Numbered from the stretch's first letter, positions 44,514 through 54,104 are shown. The stretch: 64,000 nt of DNA from Streptomyces sp. CB01201 (GCF_002803085.1 NZ_NNBJ01000020.1:1-64000); one strand, 5' to 3'. The notes: generated by a model not told the origin, from the sequence alone. Made by a program: numbers and translations.

Positions 44514-44867
44514 ACCGGGTGCTCCGCGTTCGGAAAGGGCCTTTCAGGGCAGGCCCGTTCACCTTCAGCACGATCGTGGTGCCCGGCGAATTCGGCAGGC
44601 CAAGGAGGCGCCAGCCGTACCAGTCCTACCGATCCGCCGGGCGTCGCTGCGGGCGTGCGGGCACACCCCGCGCAATCACCGGTTCGGGTGGCCGACCCCT
44701 CAGGAGTGAATCGAACGCAAGATCACGGACTCGCGGCCCGTCGCCACGGCCCCCCGAGCCGACGGGGAACATTGTGGCGAGGATTCGCCCTCGCATCACC
44801 GTTACGCATGACGGACCCGGCGAGTTTTCCGAGCACCTGTCCGTGCTGATGCCACCGGAGGAGCCCT
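44514..44867. other. intergenic region before Nudix gene
   Basis: About 350 bases. Frames here are short and Arg-rich on both strands; I see no gene, hairpin of note or named promoter apart from the GGAGGAG ribosome site of the Nudix gene at 44857-44863. Confidence 0.45.
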
Positions 44868-45311
44868 GTGCGAACCCATCCCAATATCGTCGGTGTACAT
44901 CTCGTGTTCGAGCATGCCGGCCACGTCCTCCTCCAGCGGCGCTCCCCCAACTCCCCCTTCGCGCCCGGCTCCTGGCATGTGCCGGCCGGCCACCTGGAAG
45001 AGGAGTCGGCCACCGCATGCGCGGTGAGGGAGTCGCGCGAAGAACTCGGGGTGACCATCGAGCCGGGGGACCTCAGGCTCGTGCATGTGCTCCACCACCG
45101 TCACACGAGCACCGGTACGCCCCGAATGCAGCTCTTCTTCCGCGTCCTGCGCTACCAGGGCACCCCCAGGATCTGCGAGCCCGACCGGCACACCGCACTG
45201 GAATGGCACCGCTACACCGCCCTGCCCTCGCCGCTCGTCGACTACACCGCCGTGGCACTCACGGCCATCGCCGTCGGCCGCCCGTACGCCGCGATGGGGT
45301 GGGCCGCTTGA
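44868..45311 (+). CDS. Nudix hydrolase
   Basis: A 147-residue Nudix protein. The helix part [11 protein letters not shown] is canonical, but the loop before it reads [13 protein letters not shown], one residue shorter than the usual G-x5-E-x7-REUxEExGU (no Gly before the second Glu). It hydrolyses a nucleoside diphosphate-linked substrate by family rule. GGAGGAG at 44857-44863 sets the GTG start. The ABC transporter begins at the overlapping TTGA of its stop, so the two are co-translated. Confidence 0.88.
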   Translation: MRTHPNIVGVHLVFEHAGHVLLQRRSPNSPFAPGSWHVPAGHLEEESATACAVRESREELGVTIEPGDLRLVHVLHHRHTSTGTPRMQLFFRVLRYQGTPRICEPDRHTALEWHRYTALPSPLVDYTAVALTAIAVGRPYAAMGWAA

Positions 45312-47365
45312 GCGCCGGGCCGAAGCGGAAGCCTGAGCAGCAGGTCCTGGACGAGCAGGCGTCGACCTCGTCCGAGGAGGCACTGTTCGGCGGGTCGCTC
45401 CGCTACGACCTGGGCTGGAACAAGCACGACGAGGCCTTCCTGGAGCTGAACCTGCGGGCCATGCTGGCCCGGCTCCCCCGGCTGATCGCGCTCACGGTGA
45501 AGCTGGCCTGGCAGGCCGACCGGCAGGCACTGCGGCTGGTCGCCGGGGCCGAGGCCGGGCGGGGCATCTGCCAGGCCATCGGCCTGGTCGCCGTCAACCA
45601 GGCCCTCGCGCACCTGCTCACCGGCGGCACGACGGCCCAGCGTCTGACCGCGGCGAGCGGCGCGATCGCGACGGCCGCGATCACCGCGGCGTTCGGCGCG
45701 GTGCTGCGTTCCGTGTCGACGGCCGGTACCGGACGGCTGGAGCCGAAGGTCGAGCGGGTGGCGACCGAGCAGTACCTCCGGCACACCGCGGCGGTGGAGC
45801 TGGCGGCTATCGAGGACGACGCGTTCCACCGGCTGCTCGACAGTGCCTCCTACGGAGCAGGCTCAGCGCGGCGCCTGGTGAAGTACGTCCAGAACATCGT
45901 CACCGGCCTCATGTCCCTGGCGGCCGCCGCGGGTGTACTCGCGGTGCTGCACCCCTTGTTGATCGTGCTGCTCATCGCCATGACGGTGCCCAGCTCCTGG
46001 GCCGCCCTGACCGTGGCCCGGCGTCGCTACGCCTCGTTCCAGACCTGGGTCCAGCACTCGCGGGCCGGACAGCTGATCAGCAGGCTCCTGATGTCCAACG
46101 AGGCCGCCGCCGAGATCCGCGTCCACGATGTCGGTCCGTATCTGCTGGCCCACTTCCGGCAGATGTCGATGGACCAGGAGGCCGAACAGCGCAGGCTCGC
46201 CCATCTCGCCGCCCGGACCGGCCTCATCGCCGCCGGCTGGACGGGGCTGGCCACCGCCGCGGCGTACGCCACTCTCGGCGGGCTGCTGTGGAGCGGGGCG
46301 ATGGCCCTGTCCGTCGGCGGCACCGCGATCCTCGCCATCCGCACGGGGTCGTCCAGCCTGTCCAACCTCGTGCTCCAGATCAACTACTGCCACGAGGAGA
46401 GCCTGTTCGTCGCCGACCTGCACGAACTGTGCGCCGAGGCCACCGTACGGGCGATCCCCACCGGCGGCCGGGCCCTCCCGGAGAAGCCGCGCGAAATCCG
46501 CTTCGAGAACGTGGTGTTCACCTACCCGGGCAAGAGCGACTCTCCGGAACCGGTCGAGGGGAGGAAGGCACTCGACGGCGTCGACCTCACCATCCCCACC
46601 GGGAAGATCGTCGCCCTGTGCGGAGAGAACGGCTCCGGCAAGTCCACCCTGGTGAAACTTCTCGCGGGCCTCTACCAGCCCGACGCCGGACGCATCCTGT
46701 GGGACGACGTCGACACCCGCACCGCCGACCGCCAAGAACTCGTCTCCCGTATCGCCATGGTCGGCCAGGACTTCTACAAGTGGCCGTTCACCGCCGAGGT
46801 CAACATCTGCATCGGCCGCGCCGACGTTCCGGCGAGCACCGAGCGCCGTGACCGCGCGGCCCGCTACGCAGGCGCCGAAAAGGTCGTAGCCGACCTGCCC
46901 AACGGCTGGAAGACCCTGCTCGCCCGCGGCTACAAGGGCGGTCACAATCCCTCCGGCGGCGAATGGCAACGCCTGGGCATCGCCCGCGCGCACTTCCGCC
47001 GCGGGGAGATCCTGATCGTCGACGAGCCGACCTCCGCGCTGGACGCCAAGGCCGAGCAGAAGCTGTTCGACGAGTTCCGCAGCCTCGCCGACGAGGGGCA
47101 GACCGTCGTCCTGATCACCCACCGCCTCGGCTCCGTCCGTACCGCCGACCTCATCCACGTCCTCGACCAGGGCCGGGTCGTCGAGAGCGGCACCTTCACC
47201 GAACTCCTCTCCGACCGGGCCGCCGGTGTGTTCCGCGGCCTGTACGAACTCCAGGCCGCGCAGTACCGGCCGACGGCCGCAGGGAGCATTCCACATCCGT
47301 CGAGTCCGTCGAGTCCGTCCAGTTCGGCAAGTCCGGCGACTCGGGAGGAGTCGAGCCCATCGTGA
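45308..47365 (+). CDS. ABC exporter, fused membrane and ATPase domains
   Basis: A 685-residue half-transporter. The membrane domain (about residues 60-370) contains helices such as [25 protein letters not shown]. The ATPase domain (about 385-650) has Walker [10 protein letters not shown], an unusual signature NPSGGEWQR in place of LSGGQ, Walker [14 protein letters not shown] and switch His in LITHRLG. The C-terminus is a PSS-rich tail ([20 protein letters not shown]). The start is TTG at 45308, overlapping the Nudix stop; a GTG at 45299 is also possible. Substrate unknown; peptide or lipid export is typical of the family. Confidence 0.85.
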   Translation: MSAGPKRKPEQQVLDEQASTSSEEALFGGSLRYDLGWNKHDEAFLELNLRAMLARLPRLIALTVKLAWQADRQALRLVAGAEAGRGICQAIGLVAVNQALAHLLTGGTTAQRLTAASGAIATAAITAAFGAVLRSVSTAGTGRLEPKVERVATEQYLRHTAAVELAAIEDDAFHRLLDSASYGAGSARRLVKYVQNIVTGLMSLAAAAGVLAVLHPLLIVLLIAMTVPSSWAALTVARRRYASFQTWVQHSRAGQLISRLLMSNEAAAEIRVHDVGPYLLAHFRQMSMDQEAEQRRLAHLAARTGLIAAGWTGLATAAAYATLGGLLWSGAMALSVGGTAILAIRTGSSSLSNLVLQINYCHEESLFVADLHELCAEATVRAIPTGGRALPEKPREIRFENVVFTYPGKSDSPEPVEGRKALDGVDLTIPTGKIVALCGENGSGKSTLVKLLAGLYQPDAGRILWDDVDTRTADRQELVSRIAMVGQDFYKWPFTAEVNICIGRADVPASTERRDRAARYAGAEKVVADLPNGWKTLLARGYKGGHNPSGGEWQRLGIARAHFRRGEILIVDEPTSALDAKAEQKLFDEFRSLADEGQTVVLITHRLGSVRTADLIHVLDQGRVVESGTFTELLSDRAAGVFRGLYELQAAQYRPTAAGSIPHPSSPSSPSSSASPATREESSPS

Positions 47366-47439
47366 CCGTCAGAGCCGTCAGGGCCGTCAGTGTGCTCAGG
47401 GCCCTCAGGGCCCTCAGGGCCGTCGCAGCCGTCGCGGAG
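47296..47439 (+). repeat. 9-base minisatellite across the exporter stop codon
   Basis: Sixteen consecutive 9-base units keep one register from TCCGTCGAG (47296) to GTCGCGGAG (47439). They are identical or similar at both ends (TCCGTCGAG twice, CTCAGGGCC three times) and diverged in the middle. The exporter's TGA (47363-47365) falls inside, and the same frame continues beyond it as further P-S-x triplets. Confidence 0.7.
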
Positions 47440-47502
47440 AGAAGTCAGGCCGTCGCACGGCCGTCACCGCCATCAGCCCCTGCCCTCGGGCGGCGGTCGG
47501 CT

Positions 47503-48819
47503 TCAGCGGGGAGACCGGGCGATGACGACGCTGGCGTCGTCGCGGCGCGTCCCGGCCTGGCGGAGCAGGCCGGTGGCGAGCACCGCGGGCGGGTGGTGCA
47601 GCAGGCCCGCCAGGTCGGCGGCGCTCCAGCGTTCGCTCAGCCCGTCGGAGTGCATGACCAGGACACCCGCGGCGGGCAACTGGGCTTCGTAGGTGCGCAG
47701 TTGACGCATCTGGTGGCCGACGATGCCGGGGTGGGACATCAGCGTGGTGCGGTCGGCCGTGGTGACCAGGGCGGCCGTGATGTTGCCGATGCCACAGAAC
47801 AGCAGCCGCCCGTCCGGTTCCAGGCGCGCGATGGCCACGGCGGCGCCGCGGGTCCCGCGCAGCGCCCGGTGCACTTCCTCCATCACCTTCTCGGGGGTGC
47901 GTCCCGTCGCGGTACGAAAGGCCTGGACGGCGGCCTGCGCGGCGAGTGCGGCTTGCGGGCCGTGGCCGAGCCCGTCGCAGGACATGACGAGCAGGCCCGC
48001 CCCGCCCCCCGGCGAGGCGGCCCGCACCGGGGTGGTCCGCCCGGTCGAGACCGTCCGGGCATCGTCCGGGCCGGGCCGGCCAGGTGCCTCCGGTCGGGCA
48101 CCGGCGGGGCGCGGGTCGATCGAACGCGACTGCTGTGAAAGGGGGTTGGTCAGAGCCGACCAGCTCGGGCGGCCCTCTGCGGACGGGCCGTGCGGGGGCG
48201 TCCCGTCGCCCCGCGGCCCGGCCGAGGGTGCCCGGCCGCGGACGGTTGGCAGGGAGCCGCTGTCGGTGCGGGCGGCCCAGGCGTCACCGCAGGTCTGTTC
48301 GCCACTGATCGGGCGAGTGACACCTGCCACGGCCGGTTCGGCCCGCGCGGCCGACGGCGCCGGACGCGGCCAGAAGCGGGCGAGTTGGATCGTGCCCGTA
48401 CCGGGCCGGGAGTGGATGTCGTAGCTGTCGGCGAGGCGTTGGACCGCGCCGAGGCCGATGCCCAGGGTGCCGCTGGTCGACATCCCGTCGCGCAGGGCGG
48501 CCGGGATGTCGGCCATGCCGGGCCCGCTGTCGACGGCGATCACCTCCACCCCGGCCGTCACTCCGATCCCGGCCGCCGCCTCCGCTCCGGACTCCGCATG
48601 CGTGCGCAGCACGCGCAGCAAGAGGGAGCCGTCGACGGCGTGCTTGGTGAGGTTGCCTGCCAACTCGGCCACCGCCAGCACCAGTTGGGCGGTCCGCTGC
48701 TCATCGAGGCCGATCCTGCGGCCCAGCGCGGCGGCCGCGCCGCGGGCGGCCTCGGGCTGGTCGCGGAACCAGGCCACGTCCTCGCAGTCCACCAGCACCG
48801 GTGAACGGGTGACGGTCAT
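47503..48819 (-). CDS. anti-sigma-type ATPase fused to RsbX-like SpoIIE phosphatase
   Basis: A 438-residue protein. Residues 1-130 are an RsbT/RsbW-type ATPase (LDEQRTAQLVLAVAELAGNLTKHA, DSGPGMADIP, TLGIGLGAVQRLAD). A Pro/Gly/Arg-rich linker of about 110 residues leads to a PP2C/RsbX-type phosphatase (about 245-435, LVMSCDGLGHGPQA, FCGIGNITAALV, HSDGLSERW, RRDDASVVIAR). The stop-start overlap with rsbT (ATGA) puts it at the end of the stressosome operon, where Bacillus has rsbX; it would reset RsbR and RsbS. Confidence 0.88.
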   Translation of the reverse strand: MTVTRSPVLVDCEDVAWFRDQPEAARGAAAALGRRIGLDEQRTAQLVLAVAELAGNLTKHAVDGSLLLRVLRTHAESGAEAAAGIGVTAGVEVIAVDSGPGMADIPAALRDGMSTSGTLGIGLGAVQRLADSYDIHSRPGTGTIQLARFWPRPAPSAARAEPAVAGVTRPISGEQTCGDAWAARTDSGSLPTVRGRAPSAGPRGDGTPPHGPSAEGRPSWSALTNPLSQQSRSIDPRPAGARPEAPGRPGPDDARTVSTGRTTPVRAASPGGGAGLLVMSCDGLGHGPQAALAAQAAVQAFRTATGRTPEKVMEEVHRALRGTRGAAVAIARLEPDGRLLFCGIGNITAALVTTADRTTLMSHPGIVGHQMRQLRTYEAQLPAAGVLVMHSDGLSERWSAADLAGLLHHPPAVLATGLLRQAGTRRDDASVVIARSPR

Positions 48820-49229
48820 CGGCCCCACTTGGTGATGGTGACGGTGGTGCCCGCTCCCGGCGTCGTGTCCAGGACGAAGTCGTCGACCAGGCGTTTGGAG
48901 CCGGACAGACCGAGCCCCATACCGGTGCCCGAGGTCCAGCCGTCGGTCAGCGCGAGGTCGACGTCCGCGATGCCCGGTCCCCGATCGGCGAAGGCCAGGC
49001 GCACGCCACGCCGGCCGCGTTCCTCCAGCAGGAGGGCGGTCATGGTGCCGCCTCCGCCGTGGACGAGGGTGTTGCGGGCCAGTTCGCTCGCGGCCGTGAT
49101 CAGCTTGGTCTGGTCGACCAGGGAGAGCCGGCACTGCTGGGCGAGTGCGCGCACCTGCTGGCGTGCCTGCACGACACCGGCGGTGGTGGTGATCTCCAGT
49201 ACCTCCGAGGTACGGGAGGCGCCGCTCAT
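48816..49229 (-). CDS. rsbT: stressosome switch kinase RsbT
   Basis: A 137-residue GHKL serine kinase. EITTTAGVVQARQQVRALAQQ, KLITAASELARNTLVHGGGG (N-box), FADRGPGIADVDLA and GTGMGLGLSGSKRLVDDF match RsbT. In Bacillus it phosphorylates RsbR and RsbS on stress, is released from the stressosome, and then activates a phosphatase. It overlaps rsbS and the phosphatase gene by 4 bases each. Confidence 0.92.
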   Translation of the reverse strand: MSGASRTSEVLEITTTAGVVQARQQVRALAQQCRLSLVDQTKLITAASELARNTLVHGGGGTMTALLLEERGRRGVRLAFADRGPGIADVDLALTDGWTSGTGMGLGLSGSKRLVDDFVLDTTPGAGTTVTITKWGR

Positions 49230-49630
49230 GCGCCGGCCGCGACATCCGGCGCGATGCCCTCGTGCCCTCGCTCGGCGTGGTCGTCCTCCAGCATCCGCAA
49301 CCCCTTGTCCAAGGTCAGCGCGGTCCGCACGCCACCGAGGGAGAGGCCGAGTTCGACCAGGGTGATGGCGACGGCAGGCCGCATGCCCACCAGGACGGTC
49401 CCCGCGTCGAGCAACCGGGACAGCGAGGCGATGGTGGCCAGCATCCGCCCCACGAACGAGTCGACGATCTCCACGGCGGTGATGTCGATGACCACCCCGT
49501 GCGCACCGCTGTCCACCACGGCCTGGGCCAGATCGTCCTGGAGCAGCAGCACGGCCTGGTCGTCCAGGTCGGTCTGGATGGACACCAGCAGCACCTGCCG
49601 GATCCTCAGGATGGGAACCCGCTCGCTCAC
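49226..49630 (-). CDS. rsbS: stressosome scaffold protein RsbS
   Basis: A 134-residue lone STAS protein: VPILRIRQVLLVSIQTDLDDQAVLLLQDDL and VVIDITAVEIVDSFVGRMLATIASLSRLLDAG, with the phosphorylatable Ser58 in VDSFVGR (Bacillus Ser59). It forms the core of the stressosome with RsbR. The GTG at 49630 overlaps the rsbR stop (GTGA). Confidence 0.92.
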   Translation of the reverse strand: MSERVPILRIRQVLLVSIQTDLDDQAVLLLQDDLAQAVVDSGAHGVVIDITAVEIVDSFVGRMLATIASLSRLLDAGTVLVGMRPAVAITLVELGLSLGGVRTALTLDKGLRMLEDDHAERGHEGIAPDVAAGA

Positions 49631-50481
49631 CGGGCACCGGCCTGCGGCGCGGTACGGGAGACCGTGTTGCCGGTGCGGCGCAGCGCATGGCGCAGGGCGT
49701 CGGCGAGCGTGGCCTTGGTGACGATGTCCCCGAAGTCGATGCCGAGGGCGACGATGGTCTGGGCGATCCCCGGACGGATGCCGGAGATCGTGCACTCGGC
49801 GCCCATCAGACGGGCCGCGACGACCGTCTTCAGGAGGTGCTGGGCCACTTCGGTGTCCACGGTCGGCACACCGGTGATGTCGATGATGGCCTGCTCCGAC
49901 CCGGTGTCGATGAGCGCCTGGAGCATCTTCTCCATGACCACCATGGTGCGTGCCGAGTCCAGGGTGCCCACGAGCGGGACGCCGATCACGTTGTCCCACA
50001 GCTTCACGACCGGGGTCGAGAGTTCGAGCAGCTGCTCGGCCTGCGCGGAGATCAGCTCTTCGCGGGTGCGGGCGTAGACCTCGATGGTGAACAGGCCGAG
50101 GGTGTCAAGGAGACCGGCGAACTCCAGGTACGCCTCGACGTCGCCGTCCTCACCGGCCAGTGACGGTTCCAGAACCTGCTTGAGCGCGAACACGCTCACC
50201 GCGGTCTCGGTGGGAGTGAAGCCCTGGAGGGCCCGGTTGCGGGAGAGTTCGGTCAGCAGCGCGCGTACCTCACCGAACGCTTCGCCGTGCCCGTCCAGAC
50301 TCCCGTCGGCCAGCGCGGCGACCAGAGCGGTGTAGATCTCCCGCAACTCGCGCTCGACCTCGGCACGGGCCACCCGTCCGCCCAGCGAACCGGTCACCCT
50401 CTCCGCCCACTCGGCGCCCAGATCCTCTCCCCGGACCGACAGGAGACCGATCAAACGTTCCGAAACATGCTTGTCAGCCAC
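49627..50481 (-). CDS. rsbR: stressosome sensor protein RsbR
   Basis: A 284-residue protein. The N-terminal globin-like/RsbR_N sensor (about residues 5-150) is followed by a STAS domain (158-270). Thr173 (VGTLDSART) and Thr210 (ITGVPTVDTEVAQHLL) correspond to the two phosphorylated threonines of Bacillus RsbRA. GGGAGG precedes the GTG at 50481. First gene of rsbR-rsbS-rsbT-phosphatase. Its only homologue in this window is this copy, so sensor diversity must come from elsewhere. No sigma factor gene is adjacent. Confidence 0.92.
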   Translation of the reverse strand: MADKHVSERLIGLLSVRGEDLGAEWAERVTGSLGGRVARAEVERELREIYTALVAALADGSLDGHGEAFGEVRALLTELSRNRALQGFTPTETAVSVFALKQVLEPSLAGEDGDVEAYLEFAGLLDTLGLFTIEVYARTREELISAQAEQLLELSTPVVKLWDNVIGVPLVGTLDSARTMVVMEKMLQALIDTGSEQAIIDITGVPTVDTEVAQHLLKTVVAARLMGAECTISGIRPGIAQTIVALGIDFGDIVTKATLADALRHALRRTGNTVSRTAPQAGAR

Positions 50482-50906
50482 AGGGCCTCCCTCTTCCAAG
50501 GGATCAAGCGACCCCACCGGAACTTTAAGCCATCCGAGTGGGCGAGGTGGTCGCCCTCCTGCGGCATCCGGCCGACCGACCCGGAGGTCTCGCGACGGCA
50601 ACTCCGCCGGCGCCGTGTCCCGCCTGATGTGGCCGGCCGTCTCGCGGAGAAGGCTTTCGGCTCCGACGACCGCTTCAACTCCCCGAGAGGCAGATCACGT
50701 TCGCGATACCTGGCGCACAACTCGCGCCCGGTGACGCGAGTCGGATTCCGCGGATCCGGTGTGGTCCCGCGGCGAGCCCCGGTGCGCCCCCGTGGCGAGC
50801 CGAAGAAGCATGACCATTTGCCCGGTCAAGAATCTTGTAAACAGTAGCCGCGAACCGGTGTGGGCCGCCTCGGCGGGGGCATTCGGTGGCTCGGAGGTTG
50901 ATAACT
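50482..50906. other. divergent intergenic region of stressosome operon
   Basis: About 425 bases. Open frames are shadows with no family features. I see an 11-base palindrome CAAGAATCTTG (50827-50837), about 70 bases before the hydrophobic-protein gene, and no sigma-B-like promoter for rsbR. Confidence 0.45.
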
Positions 50907-51068
50907 ATGGTTCCCCTGCTTCTCGTTCTTCTACTGGCTCTGATCCTCTTCGGTGCGGGCTTCGCCCTGAAGGCCCTGTGGTGGATCGCGATCATCGTGC
51001 TCGTCGTCTGGCTGGTCGGCTTCGTCGCCCGCCCCAAGGGAGGAAGCGGCCGCTGGTACCGCTGGTAA
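50907..51068 (+). CDS. small hydrophobic membrane protein
   Basis: A 53-residue protein made of two helices (VPLLLVLLLALILFGAGFAL and WWIAIIVLVVWLVGFV) and a basic tail KGGSGRWYRW. Similar small hydrophobic proteins are common in Streptomyces and often stress-induced. GGAGG at 50893-50897 is 9 bases before the ATG, which I prefer to the GTG at 50886. A strong terminator follows 26 bases after the stop. Confidence 0.85.
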   Translation: MVPLLLVLLLALILFGAGFALKALWWIAIIVLVVWLVGFVARPKGGSGRWYRW

Positions 51069-51093
51069 TTCGCGGCCGCGAAATAGCTGAATT

Positions 51094-51128
51094 GTGGGCT
51101 CCCCGCCAAAACAAGGCGGGGAGCCCAC
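51094..51128 (+). terminator. hairpin terminator
   Basis: A perfect 14-base stem, GTGGGCTCCCCGCC (51094-51107) with GGCGGGGAGCCCAC (51115-51128), around the A-rich loop AAAACAA. It ends the small hydrophobic-protein gene; no T-run follows. Confidence 0.88.
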
Positions 51129-51291
51129 AGGCATGTCATCGCGGGAATTCACCTGCACCGGAACACTCGGTACGTAAAACTCGCTACGTAAATGGGTGGA
51201 CGTATTTCCCGGAAACGGGTCCGGGCATCCCGTGACCGGGATCATGTTCGTGGCGGCGCCCGGACCGGCGGCCGGTTGCGGCGCCGGGTTC

Positions 51292-52425
51292 TCAGTGCGC
51301 GCTGTCTGTGACGAAGTCGGGCAGCTCCGCCGAGAGGAGTTCCTCGGCGCCGTGGTCCAGGAGCCTCTGCCACGCGTGGGAGCGGGGCACCATCGTCGCC
51401 TCGTAGGCGTGGACGGCCTCGGCCACGGTGCCGCTGTTCGCGAGGGCGAGGGCGAGTTCGCAGCCGTCGAGTATGGCGAGATTGACCCCGACGCCGAGCG
51501 GCGGCATGAGGTGGGCCGCGTCGCCGAGCAGGGTGACGGCCGGGTTCTGTTCCCAGGTGTGCGGTACCGGCAGGGCGTGGAGGGGGCGGTGGATGTAGGG
51601 GCCGTCGTGGTCGGTGATCGTGCGGCGCAGCCGGGGCGACCAGTCGCGGTACCGGTCGAGGAGGAGCGCGCGGATGCCGGCCGTGTCCTCAACGGTCAGC
51701 CCGGCGTCGGCGATCCAGTCGGCGGGGACGCGCTGGATGAAGTAGACGCGGAGGTGGTCGCCGCTGTTGCGCTGGGCGAACAGGCCGCGCTCGCCGTCGG
51801 ACACGCCGGCACTGCCCTGGCCGACGAGTTCGGCGATGTCGGGGTGCCGGTGCTGGATGTCGTGGAACCAGGCTTCGAGGAAGCTGACGCCGCTGTAGTC
51901 GGGCGTGGCGTCGGAGACGGCACGACGGACCTTGGACCAGGCGCCGTCGGCGCCGATGACGAGGTCGGCCTCAAGGGTGGTCCCGTCGGCGAAGTGCAGT
52001 CGGCGGGGGCCTTCGGCGGGCCCGTCGACGGAACGCAGGGCGTGGCCCCAGCGCACTGTGCCGGGCTCAAGGGAGTTGAGGAGGAGGTCGCGAAGGTCGC
52101 CGCGGTCGATCTCGGGCTTGAAGCGTTCGTCCGCTTCGGGGGCGTGGTGGAAGAGGAGGTTCCCGCTCGGATCCAGCTGGCGCATCTCCTGTCCCTCCGG
52201 GCGGCACAGCCGGAGGAACTCCTCCAGGAGCCCGGCTTCGCGCAGGGCGAGTTGGCCGCTGTCCTCGTGCAGGTCGAGCGAGCCGCCCTGGTCGCGGAAC
52301 CCGGGGCCGCTCTCGGCGTCGTGGACGGTGACGGCGATGCCGTGCCGCTGAAGGACGCGGGCACAGGTCAGGCCGCCGGGGCCGGCGCCGATGACCGCGA
52401 TGCGGGGGGTGTGAGTGGTGTTCAT
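51292..52425 (-). CDS. TetX-like FAD monooxygenase
   Basis: A 377-residue flavoprotein of the PHBH/TetX class. The FAD-binding GAGPGGLTCARVLQRHG, the DG motif ADLVIGADGAWSKVR and the GD motif VTLLGDAAHLMPPLGVGVN are present. FRDQGGSLDLHEDSGQLALREAGLLEEF recalls the TetX segment TLDLHKGSGQ. It may hydroxylate an aromatic or tetracycline-like compound. GAAGGGAG precedes the ATG. It follows the DHA2 pump gene by 59 bases, so the two form a resistance-type operon under the TetR. Confidence 0.88.
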   Translation of the reverse strand: MNTTHTPRIAVIGAGPGGLTCARVLQRHGIAVTVHDAESGPGFRDQGGSLDLHEDSGQLALREAGLLEEFLRLCRPEGQEMRQLDPSGNLLFHHAPEADERFKPEIDRGDLRDLLLNSLEPGTVRWGHALRSVDGPAEGPRRLHFADGTTLEADLVIGADGAWSKVRRAVSDATPDYSGVSFLEAWFHDIQHRHPDIAELVGQGSAGVSDGERGLFAQRNSGDHLRVYFIQRVPADWIADAGLTVEDTAGIRALLLDRYRDWSPRLRRTITDHDGPYIHRPLHALPVPHTWEQNPAVTLLGDAAHLMPPLGVGVNLAILDGCELALALANSGTVAEAVHAYEATMVPRSHAWQRLLDHGAEELLSAELPDFVTDSAH

Positions 52426-52484
52426 GGTGCGCTCCCTTCATGCCGCGTACGGCGGGACTGCGGAGTACGCGGGGCGGAGAGGGT

Positions 52485-53975
52485 TCAGTGGACCGCGCCG
52501 GCCGAAGCGTTCTCGGCCACGACGGGGGCGGGCGGGCCCGCCTTCTTGAGCGGTACTTCGATGACGAAGAGCGCCGCCGCGAAGGCGAGCGCGCAGACGA
52601 CCGCGCCGAGCGCGAAGATGTGGCCGGTGCCGTTCGTGACCGCGGCAAGGTGGGCGGCCTTCGGGCCGGTGGACGGGGCGGACCGCACGGCGCGGGTGAA
52701 CAGCGAGCCGAAGACGGCGACGCCGAGGGATCCGCCCAGCGTGCGGAAGAGGTTGACCGAGCTCATCGCGGCGCCCATGTCCCGCAGCGGGACGCTGTTC
52801 TGCGCGATGGTGCCCGCCATCTGGAGAGTGAAGCCCAGGCCGATGCCGACGAGGACCATGTACACGCTGGTCACCAGAGACGACGTGGTGGTGCTCATGG
52901 TGGCCAGGAGGCCGAGTCCGGCTGTGAGGAAGAGGGTGCCGACCACCGGGAAGACCTTGTACTTGCCGGTGGCGGACATCGCCTTTCCGGCGAGGGTGGA
53001 GACGATCACGACGGGGATCATCATCGGCAGCATCAGCAGCCCGGAGTTCGTGGCCGAGGCGCCCTGGACCGTCTGCTGGAACAGCGGCAGGTACAGGCCC
53101 GCGCCGAACATGACCACTCCGGCCGCGAGGATCATGACCATCGAGAGCGGGAAGTTGCGGTGGTTGGTGAAGACCGTCAGCGGCAGCAGCGGCTCGGCGG
53201 CCCGCTGCTCCACGAGCACGAAAGCGGCGAGTCCGATCGCGGCAGCGGCCGCGAGCGACAGGATCTGCCAGGACCCCCAGGCGTAGCTGACGCCCGCCCA
53301 GGTGGCCGCGAGGACGACGGCGGTGATGGAGAACGTCAGCAGGACGATGCCCGCCCAGTCGATCCTCGCCTCGATGCGCCTGGCCGGGACGTGGAGCCGC
53401 AGCCAGAGCCAGACCAGGGCGACCAGGCCGAGCGGCAGGTTGACGTAGAAGGCCCAGCGCCAGTCGAAGTGGCCGGTGACGAACCCGCCGAGCAGCGGGC
53501 CGCCGATGGTGCCGATGGCCATGACGGACGCGGTCATGCCCTGGTACTTGCCGCGTTCGCGCGGCGGTACGAGCGCCCCGATCAGCGCGAACGCGCCCGC
53601 GCCGATGCCGCCGGCGCCGATGCCCTGCACGACGCGGAAGGCGATGAGCTGGCCCATGGACTGGGACGCCCCGCACAGCGCGGAGCCGACGATGAACACA
53701 GCGATCGAGGCCAGATACATGGGCTTGCGCCCGAACAGATCGCCGGACTTGCCCCAGACGGGCGTGGTCACCGCGGTGACCAGCGTGTAGGCGGTGACGA
53801 CCCAGGAGATGTGGTCGAGGCCCCCGAGGTCGCCGACGATCGTCGGCATCGCGGTGCTGACGACCATGTTGTCGAGCATCGACAGCAGCATCGCGAGCAT
53901 CACGCCGAGCAGTACCCAGCGCACGTTCTTCGGGACCGCGGGCGGGGCGGGCGGGAGGGATGTGGTCGTGGACAT
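52485..53975 (-). CDS. MFS drug transporter, DHA2 (14-helix)
   Basis: A 496-residue pump of the EmrB/QacA class: LSMLDNMVVSTAMPTIVGDLGG in helix 1, GKSGDLFGRKPMYL (motif A), RVVQGIGAGGIGAGAFALIG and SVMAIGTIGGPLLGG (motif C). It exports a drug by proton exchange. It is divergent from a TetR regulator with a palindromic operator between them (54086-54104), and followed by the TetX-like monooxygenase. Confidence 0.92.
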   Translation of the reverse strand: MSTTTSLPPAPPAVPKNVRWVLLGVMLAMLLSMLDNMVVSTAMPTIVGDLGGLDHISWVVTAYTLVTAVTTPVWGKSGDLFGRKPMYLASIAVFIVGSALCGASQSMGQLIAFRVVQGIGAGGIGAGAFALIGALVPPRERGKYQGMTASVMAIGTIGGPLLGGFVTGHFDWRWAFYVNLPLGLVALVWLWLRLHVPARRIEARIDWAGIVLLTFSITAVVLAATWAGVSYAWGSWQILSLAAAAAIGLAAFVLVEQRAAEPLLPLTVFTNHRNFPLSMVMILAAGVVMFGAGLYLPLFQQTVQGASATNSGLLMLPMMIPVVIVSTLAGKAMSATGKYKVFPVVGTLFLTAGLGLLATMSTTTSSLVTSVYMVLVGIGLGFTLQMAGTIAQNSVPLRDMGAAMSSVNLFRTLGGSLGVAVFGSLFTRAVRSAPSTGPKAAHLAAVTNGTGHIFALGAVVCALAFAAALFVIEVPLKKAGPPAPVVAENASAGAVH

Positions 53976-54085
53976 GACGGATCACTCCTTTCGGGCAGGA
54001 GGGTGGAGAAACGGAAGGGAAAGGGGCGGCCGGGGCGATGGTCCGCAGGCCGGGCCGCTACTCCAGAAGAGCACAACGACTCAAC

Positions 54086-54104
54086 AAGTGCAACCGTTTC
54101 ACTT
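54086..54104. promoter_or_regulatory. imperfect palindromic TetR operator
   Basis: AAGTGCAACCGTTTCACTT is a 19-base palindrome with one mismatched pair around its centre. It sits between the DHA2 pump and TetR genes, 25 bases before the TetR ATG, where the divergent promoters should be. Confidence 0.65.
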
